NCBI GenBank assembly: GCA_904066235.2
Contig: CAJFCV020000005.1
Coordinates: 3,653,501-3,717,500 of the forward strand
DNA: 64,000 bases
Source: Bursaphelenchus xylophilus
Taxonomy: Eukaryota > Nematoda > Chromadorea > Rhabditida > Aphelenchoididae
Direction of reading: 5' to 3'
A program made the position numbers and the translations under genes. Below, piece by piece: positions 10,201 through 20,608 of the stretch. The notes below the pieces were generated by a model that did no database searches, was not told where the DNA came from, and saw only the letters and a program-made list of their open reading frames with translations. Every line of letters starts with the position of its first letter. The first letter of the stretch is position 1.

Positions 10201-12568
10201 CCCCAATTGCACGCATATGGCCAGTGTTTGTGTGGCCAAAAAACCGTGTCTGAATGGAGGGGGATGTCTGAATTTGGCCGGGGGAAAATATCGGTGAGTT
10301 TTGGAAAATGAAAAAAAAGTTACGAAAATAGCAAAAAATATGAAAAAATTAAAATTTTATAAAAAATTTTGCTTTTTTAAAATACGAAATATTGAGTTAA
10401 CTTAATTTTAACCCAAATAAAAAATTTTTTATCCAACTTTTTTCAGTTGCGACTGCCCTCCCGGCTTCATGGGTGCACAGTGCGAGAAAAAAGTGACCAG
10501 TTGTGCTGATGAGCCATGTCAAAATGGCGGAAAATGTGTTCAGGTGAGCTTTAAACATCATTTCAAGCATTTCAAAAAAAATTTTTTATTTTTTCGGAAA
10601 TTTTTATTTTTTCATAAATTTTTTGATTCCGCATTTTACCCTCATATTTTAGCCATTTGGTCATCCATTGAGTTGTGAGTGCCCTCGAGGCACATTTGGT
10701 CGATATTGTCAAGTGAAAGGGAGCTCTTGCCGGGATTTGCCCTGTGAAAATGGCGCACAGTGCTTCGAAGCGGAGGGAAGAGTGCACTGTGCGTGTCCGA
10801 AGGGGTTCCGAGGCGATATTTGCGATCAAAAAGTGCTCGCGTGTGCTGAGAATTCTTGTGGAAACGGTAAGCGATATATACTTTGGGAATTTTGCCTGAA
10901 AAAGGCTAAAAAATCAAAAAAAATTGCGCAGACTGCGCCCTAGCTTTTTAAATCGCTTATATCTCTGTTATTTTTGCGAATTTTGGTCTAAAAATCTTAG
11001 TAAGTGTTTAGAAAACTGTTATCTTCAATCTATAAAAATTTTAAAATTTTTGATGATTAAAATTAATTTCGTATTTTAGGTGGTAAATGCATCGAAAATC
11101 CGCATAAAATAGGTGGAATCGAATGCAAGTGCCCTACGGGGTTCTTCGGAATTCATTGTGAAATGGTTGTCGTGGATTGTAGGGTAAGTAATATATTTCT
11201 TCGTATTTTACATTTTTTTTATTTAAAAAAAATTAATGTCATTCATCGTATTTTACCCTCAGAATTTTTTCAAAAATGTTACGCAATGTTTGTCTGACCC
11301 TCTGGTATACACAATATCAATCTGTCGCCATGTTTGTTTTCCATAAAAATCTCGTGTTTCGCCCCCGAAAACGATTATCGCCGAATTTACGGGCATTTTT
11401 ATGGAGATTGCGCAACATTTTTATGAGTAATTAGGCAAATTAGATAAAAATTCGGAATAAAAAATACGGTGATTTTTATTTTTTTTTCTCGCAAAAATTT
11501 TGTGGAATTGTGAGGTTAAAATACGCGGTGAATTCTAAGTGAGTAAAATAATTTCTTTTTTAATTTAATATTTATTTTTTCAGAGTTCTCCATGTCTGAA
11601 CGAAGGGAAATGTATGAAAAATGAGACTGGTTATAATTGCCAATGCCCTGCTGGATTCACCGGGGGATTCTGTGAGATTCGGATTCGACAAGTTGAAGTG
11701 GAACATAAAACGTAAGTCTAACGTAAAAAAATGTTTTAAAAGTTATAAAATTGAGCCAAAAAGTCAAAAAAATAAAAAAAAAGTCATGGTAAAATGATTA
11801 TGGTAAAATACGTTTATTGTTTCAGTTTCCTAAAATACCAAGCAAAAAATGTTTTTTTTTTGAATTTTTTTGCAGTTTTTGACTTAAAAATCTTTGTAAT
11901 TTCTGCTAAAAATTTTAGAATTTTTTTTAATTTATCACATTTTTCATCAAAATCTATGCCAAAAATTTTGTGGTATCTTTTTGCAAAAAAAATTTTTTTT
12001 AATTTTAATTTATGCAAATTTTAGAAAAAAACGAATTTTCAAAAAAAAATAATAATAAATTTTTTTTCGATTTTTCTCCTCTAATATCTCAAATTTTTCA
12101 GATATTTCCATTACTCGGTCCCCCTGATCATCACCATTCTCCTGATCCTTTCCCTGATCGCCCTTCTAATCTTCCTGATTCGCAAATTCCTTCGATTACC
12201 CGGCTTTTTGGAGCAGATGATGAAGGATTCCAACCCTCCACCACCTCCATATTCGGAGGCCAATAATGTGGGGACGAAGTTGTTGAAAGTTGGAGGGACT
12301 GAAGAGCTGAAGGAATTGAGGGCGGATGAGTTGGAGAGCGGGAAGTATCGACGGAAACGGTAAGGAATTTCGGTCGATTTTTTTTCGAAAAAATAAATAT
12401 TCAAATCTAAAAAAAAAATAATTTTTTTTGAAAATAGCTTTATTCCATAGCAAATAAAAAAAATTTTTTTTTACAAATTTCAAAAATCCCTATTTCAGCT
12501 CTCCCTCGAACCCCTACAGCTCCGAGCCGCAGGAAGATGACATTTTATACATTGAGTCGGAGAAATAA
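7275..12568 (+). CDS. DSL-domain Notch ligand (Delta/LAG-2/APX-1 type)
   Basis: Transmembrane Notch ligand acting at the cell surface to signal to neighbouring cells. Exons: 7275-7352, 7622-7837, 8046-8136, 9650-9874, 10029-10293, 10447-10543, 10653-10866, 11080-11183, 11584-11711, 12102-12359, 12499-12568; the frame is kept throughout (581 aa). Residues 1-26 form a signal peptide, ~27-130 an MNNL-like N-terminal region with paired cysteines, and 156-202 a DSL domain (CAADYYGEDCW start, GFYGDKC end). Then come seven EGF repeats to ~470, a transmembrane helix near 479-500 and a short tail with a PPPPPYSE stretch, which includes a PPxY motif that could bind Nedd4-type WW domains. C. elegans DSL proteins usually have fewer EGF repeats. 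Which worm paralogue this matches cannot be told. Intron 3 (1.5 kb) hosts a tRNA-Thr and an xbx-1 fragment. High confidence in the family, slightly lower for exon 1. Confidence 0.93.
9015..9086 (-). tRNA. tRNA-Thr (AGT), copy 4, inside DSL-ligand intron 3
   Basis: Identical 72-nt tRNA on the strand opposite to its host gene. Its 5' flank (9087-9175) matches the 5' flank of the tRNA in xbx-1 intron 3 almost base for base (ACTAACTGTGAGTGAGCAAA shared), so it arrived here together with the xbx-1 fragment. Confidence 0.95.
9185..9472 (-). pseudogene. Truncated duplicate of xbx-1 exons 1-3
   Basis: On the minus strand this repeats the 3' part of xbx-1 exon 1 (9435-9470), exon 2 (about 9325-9388) and exon 3 (9191-9274), including the introns between them. 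The P-loop exon still reads GKTSFINRYFDR, but the residue before the intron is Pro instead of Ser, the start codon is missing, and sequence past the exon 3 donor has been replaced. It therefore cannot make the dynein chain. Together with the tRNA at 9015 it is a ~460-bp segmental duplication of 29.31-29.83 kb. Confidence 0.9.
9927..9975. repeat. ATT trinucleotide microsatellite
   Basis: About eight ATT units followed by a T-run, lying in intron 4 of the DSL ligand gene. Confidence 0.8.
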
Positions 12569-13494
12569 TCGAATTAGCTCAACAAACTGTGTACACAATC
12601 CGGTATTATGTGAATATTTTTAGTTCCTTGGGTCTGCTCAACACTTTCTTCACTCTTTTCGCGTCGTATTTCATATTTGTAATCGATTTTTAGCTAAAGG
12701 AATTTCATTGGGATACTGTAATGTTTGAATTTTATTTCTTGAATATTAGAAATTTAATTTTAACAAAAAATTTTTTGCCGTATTTTACCGAAAATTACAG
12801 TAATTTCCCCAATGAATTCCTTTTCTCTTTTAGTTTATACGGGTATTTTATTGTATTTAAAAGGGACTGTATTCTCATTTTATGACATATTGTAATTAAA
12901 TAGCCCTGTTATTATCAATATCACTGTCTTAACGTGCAATTACTACCATACTAACGTGTTTTACATATTTTTTATTCAAATTAATAATCGTTTGTTTATA
13001 AGAGATAAATATGATGACATTTACGGGAGGAGATAGTAGTAGATTCGACAGGTACAAGCTTGAAAGATTTGAGGCAGAATAAGTATGGACAAAAGAGATT
13101 GAAGTTGTAATTGTTTCAAACGTTGAAAAGAATGTGAGTTTAGAACGGAAATAATTTGGCGACGGAGGAAAGAAAAGTTTGAGTTTTTTCTTATTTACTA
13201 TATAATTGGAAGTTATATAACTTGTTTAATTAGGGTTTCTTAACGCGTGCCATTCAACAGAATTAGACACAAATAATCGTTTTTCCAGAAAATGCATAGA
13301 TTTTCTGTCGCTGCTCACAGTGCATTTTGCCCCTTTTTTCGCGGTGTGCGTGCTATTCTTAACTACCTTGCACTGTGATTCGCGGTGACGCTTTGCGATA
13401 AAAATTCTACACACTTTCTAGAAATACTAGTAGGATACTCTATAGCGGCGCTTTGGGAAATTTAAGCTTTACTGCAAGCCTAACGATGTTCATA
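12569..13494. other. 3'UTR and intergenic
   Basis: The 3' side of the DSL gene, with no further coding region recognised. Short open frames near 13226-13414 lack gene features. Confidence 0.4.
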
Positions 13495-13675
13495 CAGTGA
13501 AGGACCTGATCCAATGGCAAAAAACGTCCCATTTTGCTTCCCGGAAGGGACCAAAATGTCTCCAAGCCTTCTCTAAGCTAAAAAACTCCGCTTTGAAAAG
13601 CTCGCCCTTTCCTTCAAGGTCCCTTCCGGGATGCAAAATGGGATGTTTTTTGCCACTGGATCCGGTCCCTCAATG
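13495..13675. mobile_element. CAGTG-ended palindromic MITE, copy 1 (degenerate)
   Basis: Starts TACAGTGAAGGACCTGATCC and mirrors into GGATCCGGTCCCTC at the right end. The arms contain GCAAAAAACGT and CATTTTGC as in the better copies at 16128 and 49842. The right end lacks a clear CACTG-TA, so the boundary is approximate. Confidence 0.65.
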
Positions 13676-13741
13676 CATGCTATCATTACAAAGGAAAATC
13701 ACCGTCGACTTCTTCTTTCACAAGCAACCGGGTTCGTAATG

Positions 13742-15661
13742 TCACTGTAGAAACACACAGTTATTTAGAGATCCATAAACGGTACTTCCGGTTATTCCCC
13801 CTTTCTTCGCAGCATTTTTCTTTGCCTTCTTATATCCATCCGCTTGTTGCTGCTGAAACTGCATAAACTGCAACTCATGCAATGCTCTCAATCTCGCTGC
13901 ATCCAACTGCCTTTTTCTTTCCATTCTCTCTTCTCTCAGCTTCAGCCCTTGAAGATAGCTAACCTTCACTTCGTACAACAACTCCTGATTTGCATTTGGA
14001 TCAGCAGACAGGTTGATAATCGTGCTCTCCAAAGTCCGCAACCAACTTTCTTCGGAGACTTCTTCCGGAATACATGAGTCCTCCAACCATGGACGTTTTT
14101 GAGGCATCCGCAGGCCCGTTTGAAGAGGTAGAGCGAGATGTTGAGAGACTTGAGGTTCGGCGATGAGGTTCGGACCGAGTTGAGGTAGGCATTGGAGACG
14201 TTGCTGGATCTCGCGTTGGGCATCGAATGATGTGAGGTTGTTGAAGGAGGATTGGGATATCTGTAAATAAAGTTATTTAAAATGCAATTGTAGTCATTTG
14301 AAAAGGTTTATTAACACTTACATGCTGGTCTTTGTCCATCAAAGTCGCATTTGTCACCGGTACAGGATAATGATGCACTATTGAGACATTAGTCATGTTC
14401 TGCATATAAGCCATGACCAATGGATTTTGCAAAAGAGAATTTGGAGTGTTTGCAGGATTAGAGCAACTAGTTGTTGCAGTTGCTGGAGTGTTAGAAGGTG
14501 CCACCTGATTTGGACAAGTTCTTTCAGGAGATTTTGGCAGCAGAACAGGAGGTTTTTGACTCTGAAGTCTAGGCTTCTTTCGTCCACTGGATTCGCCGTT
14601 ACCACCTCTGCTTGAAGTGTCTTCAGCGATCATCAATGGTGGTTGATCACGACTCACTTCTGCTGCTGAATGTTCAGTCAGACCATCAATAATTCCTTGC
14701 AGAACATCTTGTAATGGCGCCGAAAGATTTCCTCTTTCCTGTGCTTCCATGAGCTTCTTGATGAGTGATTCCATTTCGTCGAAAGCTTCGTTCTCTGTAG
14801 TGCCTGTTGGCTGATCAGATGACGCTGGTGGCGGTTCCGATTTCTGAGAAGATTGACTGCTTGTTGGCTGTGCAATCGGGTCGGCAAATGTCACTTTTGA
14901 ATGGCTCTTTTGCGCGGTAGATGTTGTTGAGGGGAATGGCAGGACGTCGACATTAGCCAATTTTGCCGGACGAGCCAACGTGGTGTGAATCAAAAAGTGG
15001 GATTGCGTTGGTTTCTCGGAGAGCTGTGGCAAAGCAGAGTTGGCCGAAATCCGGGAATCTTAAATTTTATGATGATATGGATACAACAAAGCACATACGA
15101 AGTTTTCCGAGGGACCTGATCCATTGGCAAAAAAACGTACCATTTTGCACTCGGGAAGCATCAAAAATGTGGCAAAATGCTTCCCTCTCCAAGTAAAAAA
15201 ACTTCGCCTTTTCCCTTACAAAAAGAGTAGGCGCGCTTTTGAAATCGGAGCTTTTTCGCTTGGAGAGGGAAGCATTTTGCCACCTTTCTGATACTTCCCG
15301 GATGCAAAGTGGTACGTTTTTTCAGACTGGATAAAAAAGTTTGAATCTTCCTACCGTCCTTGCTTGCCATACCACTAAAGCCAGGGATCGTTTGCGACAT
15401 AGTTTCATTGCAAAAGAATGGTGAGTTCGCTTTTGTTGTGGCCGTAAAACGCTCCTCCACTCGAATAGAATCCTCGCCATATGATGGCAACGGTGGGATC
15501 GAAGATACATGGCTCTTCCAAGCATCCGATACAGACAACCGTAGAGGCTGCATGTTCACGGACTTTGAGACCTGAGAAATGGGCTCTTGAGTGACGCAGA
15601 TTGAGGGCAACGGTTCTCTGTCGACCGTGGACTCTGCTGTTGTCGACGGCCTCTCTGTCAT
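13742..15661 (-). CDS. Unrecognised Ser/Gln-rich protein with C-terminal coiled coil
   Basis: Exons (minus): 15355-15661, 14322-15058, 13742-14260; 520 aa. The start follows an acceptor-like ATTTAG two bases upstream, which suggests trans-splicing; an upstream in-frame ATG at 15739 is the alternative. Residues ~1-350 are Pro/Ser/Thr-rich and look disordered. They include a short acidic-amphipathic segment near residue ~175 and a basic GRKKPR patch near ~255. The C-terminal ~120 residues form a charged helix (LREERMERKRQLDAARLR) followed by a Gln run and a basic AKKNAAKKGG stretch, which suggests a nuclear or scaffold protein. I recognise no family. Intron 1 contains a MITE (15106-15333). Confidence 0.7.
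15106..15333. mobile_element. CAGTG-type palindromic MITE, copy 2, intronic
   Basis: Contains GGGACCTGATCC on the left and an inverted arm with TGGTACGTTTTTT on the right. Mirrored arms carry GGCAAAATGCTTCCCTCTCC and its complement. The terminal bases have decayed. It lies wholly within intron 1 of the 520-aa gene. Confidence 0.7.
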
Positions 15662-16082
15662 TCTAAATATAGGAGTACAATTATCAAGGATAAACAATTC
15701 GAATACACGTTTAGACATTGTAAACCACTTGTGGAGCACGTTGCTTTTGAGGATTAAAGGGTAGTCTAAGGGCTGGTCGAGTGGCTAGTTTACATTTTAG
15801 CTCAAGTAGATTTGGCATATACGATTTGTAGTGCTATTATCCGAGGGATGGCTCAGAGATGTGTGTCGAAGTTGTATGGAACACTGTCTACACTACATTG
15901 TAATGCCTAACCTAACATGGTAATTGAGAAAAGAACTTTTGTACAAAATGAATATAGATGTGTACGCTACAAGTCAGAATGCGATTAAAGCCTTTTTAGA
16001 TATATGTTGACAATAATAGCGCCTAAGTAAGCATAAGACTAAACAAATGTAGGATTAAAAGATAATCTTTAGCATAGTACAC
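15662..16082. other. Upstream region of the 520-aa gene
   Basis: No gene seen in this AT-balanced sequence. Confidence 0.4.
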
Positions 16083-16107
16083 AAGTCGCTGGTTCAGCAT
16101 GAGCCAC
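16083..16107 (+). pseudogene. tRNA-Thr 3'-half relic
   Basis: AAGTCGCTGGTTC joined to AGCATGAG matches the variable loop, T arm and acceptor 3' strand of the window's tRNA-Thr, but the T loop is deleted. Confidence 0.6.
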
Positions 16108-16127
16108 TTTTTTAATTACTGTATATA

Positions 16128-16384
16128 CAGTGGGGGACCTGATCCAGTGGCCAAAAACGTACCATTTTGCATCCGGGAAGTATCAAAAATGTGGCAAAAT
16201 GCTTCCCTCTCCAAGTGAAAAAACCGTTCGTTTTGAAGAGTGCGCCCTTTCCCTCACAAGAAAGCGGGCGCGCTTTTGAAATGCGAGTTTTTTCACTTGC
16301 AGAGAGAGGTATTTTGCCACATTTTTTGATGCTTCCAGGATGCAAAATCGTACGTTTCTTGCCACTGAATCAGGTCCCCCACTG
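16128..16384. mobile_element. CAGTG-type palindromic MITE, copy 3 (intact ends)
   Basis: 257 bp, starting CAGTGGGGGACCTGATCC and ending with the matching inverted GGTCCCCCACTG. It is flanked by TA on both sides, which fits the Tc1/mariner mode of insertion. The arms (~95 bp) contain CCAGTGG, AACGTACCATTTTGC and AAATGCTTCCCTCTCCAAG; the centre between them differs from copy to copy. Confidence 0.85.
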
Positions 16385-19062
16385 TACTGGCCTTACAAGA
16401 CCATACAGTTAATCCTCTAAACCAAGCGTCAGCAGATCGCTAGTTTCCTAACAAGATCTCCGATTTGACCCTTCTAACAACGTACAAAACAAACAGTACA
16501 ACCTCGAACATCCCACTTGTACCCAGCCAATAGTAAACGTGATTATAGCCAAGCCCTCTTCACATTATATAGCAGCGGCGTAAATGTGAAAACGCGACAG
16601 AAGCGAGGCCAGGCCGAGATCTGGCTTATAATTACGAGTGGCCCGAGGTTACATTGCCCGGCATTATCTGGCCGAAACCCTTTCATTTGGGTCACATCGC
16701 CAAGGTAATTGCTGGGCCGCAGGGCTGAATAATTATGGTGATTTGGAAGGGTGGGGTGAGAGTACAACTTGAATCCGAACCTGCAATTTGGAAGCACCTG
16801 CAATCGGCAAACTATTCTTGTACAGTTTTTTAGTTCGTACGCAACTTGAAGAAGCAGTGGTGGGTCACAATTATCTCGGGTAATAGGCACTTTCCGGGGA
16901 ATTCTGTGAATTCTACAGTAAACTAGAAGGTTATAAACAGTTTCTAATGCATAAAAAAAGTGTGGACAAAGTGTGTCGTCTCTAGGTTATATATATAATT
17001 TATGCACGTTCAGAATATTGTAAACATCATCCATGTCATAGATGTGACAGTTGTTGGTATGTTCTCTAGAGAGTAATTGGGCATAAAGTAAACAAGATAA
17101 CGTATGCCGACGAGTGGATTCTTAGGATGAGAAAAGGACCTGTTTTACATAAAAACGTGACTTTAAAGACAGTTACCGAGTTGAAAGGCAAACACCACAT
17201 TAACGGTAAAGGAGCTAACTTTAAATGGCAATCTGAAATCTGCTATCCAAAAAACAATAAACCTCTTGGGAAAACTTTTTTCTTTGCAACAAAATTTTCG
17301 TGATGACAGCAATCTACTTGCAGGGGGAAGCACCCCAAGTGCGAGGCTCAGATTTTGATGAAACATGACACAAATTTAGAATAATTTTTTCTAAAATATA
17401 TGCGAAAATCCTAGCTCGCGCTTTGCAAAAACAACCGAGATTTTTTGGATCGAAAGTTGGCGAAAATTTGGCACTTCTTGCCGAGTTTTGGCACAAAAAG
17501 TTTCATGTCTATTTCTACCATAGAGGTATTGTTTCCACAAAAAATCAATTTTTTTCGCACGAAACTGCCAAAGTTATGTTCAAAAAGTGTTTTTTCTCTC
17601 TGACCACTCTCCGCGTTTAGCGTACTCTCTCGGCGGCAAAGATCGTTCAATATCTCGGCGGTGCTTACAAAGCGCGAGCTAAAACATTCAGGAATTGAGA
17701 CTTACTTCATGACCGACGTATGCGCAAAATTTAAAGAAAATCTGAGGGTTCCACATGGGGGTACTTCCCTTATTAGTGGAATGAAGCGGTCTTGAACAAT
17801 AAATCTAGGGCCAATGCAACGGATTATAGTATGGCCCGGGACGACAGCTACTAGTTTAAATTTTCACTGTGCGTTTCGTCCATTTCTTGGCGCCCATCGC
17901 CTCAACTCCCCGTTTTACCCCTCGGACAGCAAATTTCACGCGTTACACCGGAATAAAAATTGTCAGCAATACACTAATAATACACAATAATCATACACTG
18001 TACTTTTGAATCGAGCCTGTTTTACATCTCGCGAAACAAAATGTCATAAAACTTTTCAAACTGTTAAAAGTGCAATAACAATTAATTCACAATCTAAAAT
18101 GTCACAGTAAATTTTTTACCGTTTTTACTAGGACAACCGAAAAAAAGAAAGAATTTTTTGGAAACTATCCTTCCAAAGCCGTAAAAATTGCAATCACCTA
18201 TATAGCATTAACCCCTTTTAAATACCAATATACTATGCTATAATATATTACAAAATGACTGACTGTATACATAATCACGCACTTTATAAGTGGCGTCAAA
18301 AATACCATATGATGACAATTGTAAATGCACTAGTCCTTCAACCAAACATCCTTCAACAACTTGTATCGCTTAGATTTGAACCACTCATTGTTTGGCATTG
18401 TATTTACCCCGAATTACTAGTATTAGTTAACGTAGTTTGATGCAATTGTTCTTGATGACATTTCATGTCTGTCGCAGCTGAACCATAATTGTTTGGATGC
18501 CGGTATGAAGCTTAATAGTGATTTATGTAGTTCCTACATTCTCTGGATTCATTTGGGGAGAGATTTATTCAAAGTTATTGCAGTAGCAAAGTTGTAAACT
18601 AGAGAAGAGCCGAAAAAAGCCTAGGAGAAATTAATGACTGTAATTTTGTTGAAACTTTTCAAAATTTCAAAGAAATGTAAAATTTGAGTGCTTATAAGAG
18701 ACAAATTTCCGAAGAGCGTAACTCGATTAATTACTCCACAATCTCACATCCATTCCAAATTAAGTTTGTTTCCATGGCGATTGACTCTTTCCTAATTAAA
18801 TCCTTTTCAACAAGCATATTTGATGTCAAGTCAAAGAACGCAAAATTTTTGTTGTTACACCATTGTGAAATATACGATTTACTAGCCAGAGTAATCAAAG
18901 AGCAAAGTGTTGCGCAATGCTTTACATCTTGGGAAACTGATGACTTCACAGGTGAAAATGTGGAATAAAAGTGAGTGCTACTTTTTCCAGTCTGGTTTTT
19001 GGGCTTCAGATTGTCACAGGCAGTATGTTTGGGGTGCCTATCTGTTACAAATTATCTTACTA
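16385..19062. other. Gene-poor region with a dispersed repeat
   Basis: No convincing gene. The stretch 16560-16760 is GC-richer than its surroundings and has no obvious coding frame with splice sites; it could be conserved regulatory DNA. About 17310-17760 resembles, in patches, 21940-22180 (CTCTGACC...CTCTC..., AAAGATCG, AATATCT) and 62995-63060 (CAGATTTTGATGAAACATG), so it belongs to a diverged dispersed repeat. Confidence 0.4.
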
Positions 19063-19223
19063 TCATTCTGTTGGGAAAATAATGAGCTCAATGCAGTTGC
19101 GCCAACCGCGTCGCTGAAGTGAAAAGCAATTTGATTTTGCCTCGACACAATTCTTTTTCTCGGCGAGCTATGCGATTTTGGACATTGCAACGCCTTGCGC
19201 TCATTATTTTTCCGACAAACTGC
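19063..19223. mobile_element. Diverged relative of the 155-bp TA-flanked element
   Basis: Left end TCATTCTGTTGGGAAAATAA and right end TTATTTTTCCGACAAACTGC are inverted relative to each other, with TA outside both. The length (161 bp) and TIR core resemble the elements at 596 and 5618, but the interior differs. Confidence 0.6.
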
Positions 19224-20536
19224 TACATATGTACAAAGGGATAAAGGCGGTAAAAATAAGCTCAGACTTCCCTGTAATTAAGACCGTAATATTTTGACTG
19301 GCACTTTCTAAATTTTCTCTTGTCAGCCTGAATTTTTCGAATTGTTTATTGGCAAGACACTGTGATACATAGCGAACGTTCGATAGCGTTCTACATAAAC
19401 AAAAATCTAGGAGATTTTATTTAACATGCTGAAGTTATCGCCTAGTAATTAGACCTAAATTAACCAAAAATATCGATCTTTAAAGTTCATGTCCAATTTT
19501 TGAATAATTCCCCTAGTCTAAAGAAATAAGGCAAGCTATAGCTGAAGATGATTTATTATACAAAAAATTGATTATTTTCTTAGCCTTCAATGAACCCTGA
19601 CTAAATTTCAGCCAGATTTTCGGCTAGTACACATCGATTAAACATATTTAGTGTTGACCCGAGGCGAATTTTTGATGGGCAAATTTCTTGTTTTAATTTC
19701 TTTTTCAACAGTTTTCTCACCCCTTATTCCTTAGTCATTTTACATAGTAAAAAGATCGCTTTCTGTCCCCCCTTGCCCCACTTATTTGCCCAACCAAATC
19801 CTCCTCCACCGACACCTTCGTTAATATGAAATCAGCCGCCATCCGTAATCCCATCGGCCATTCCATGCACCATTTCCAATTCCACTTTCCCATGCTTAAA
19901 TATTTAATTTGAGCCCTCAATTAGCGTGATTTCCATGTTTAGCGCGCCCCATTGAAGGGATGTCGTTGTCGGACATGATTGTATGATACTATCGCATCAT
20001 CTTTATTTTCCTATCATTGTTCTTGTTGACATCAAAATGTTAGGTCGTCCAAAATGAATACTGATGGAGAAATGGGGATGTCATTTGGCAACCTAACATT
20101 TAGATGTCGGTCAGGTGAAAATGGGGTCTGTGAACTTTCAATGGCAGTGTATGTATATGGGTTGGTAAAAATTAGAAAAAGTTAGGGAAGAATGGGGGTA
20201 TTGAAGGCTGCGAAAGAACAAAGACTTTTTGTTGGTACGCTTTGAAGTGGAAGCTATTGTATTACAACTCATGATCCATATTGTCTGTAGGTGTTTACTA
20301 CAAAACATCTGGCATATTAGGTTGCCCTACACCCGCTTAAATTCGACTTAAAAATGGTTTCTTGTGGAAGGCCTGAAATTGCTAAAAGCCATCCAATTTT
20401 TCCCGCAAAAGTTTACAAAAAAAGATTCGATTACCCCACTAAAAGAGTCCGTATTTTACAACATATTTATATATATATATATAAGTGGCTTGCTCTTTTT
20501 CACAAGTCAATCAAATCATAAAGCCCTGAGGGCAGT
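19224..20536. other. Intergenic
   Basis: No gene recognised. 19740-20000 is GC-richer and pyrimidine-rich without a usable frame. A short (AT)n run lies at 20465-20481. Confidence 0.4.
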
Positions 20537-20608
20537 GCCTCATTGGCTCAGGGGCAGAGCGTCTGTCTAGTAAACAGAAGGTCGCTGGTTCGATTCCAGC
20601 ATGAGGCA
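20537..20608 (+). tRNA. tRNA-Thr (AGT), copy 5
   Basis: Identical 72-nt tRNA followed by TCTTCTTTTTAT. The 3' flank (to about 20800) is homologous to the 3' flank of the copy at 30378 (both contain ...AACGTATTTTACCC and a following TAATTT-rich stretch), so this is another segmental duplicate. Confidence 0.95.

Noticed and set aside
13497..13739. 80-codon plus-strand frame
   Set aside because: Lies within MITE copy 1; no coding signal.
16543..16890. 115-codon minus-strand frame
   Set aside because: GC-richer DNA but no recognisable domain, splice partners or start context.
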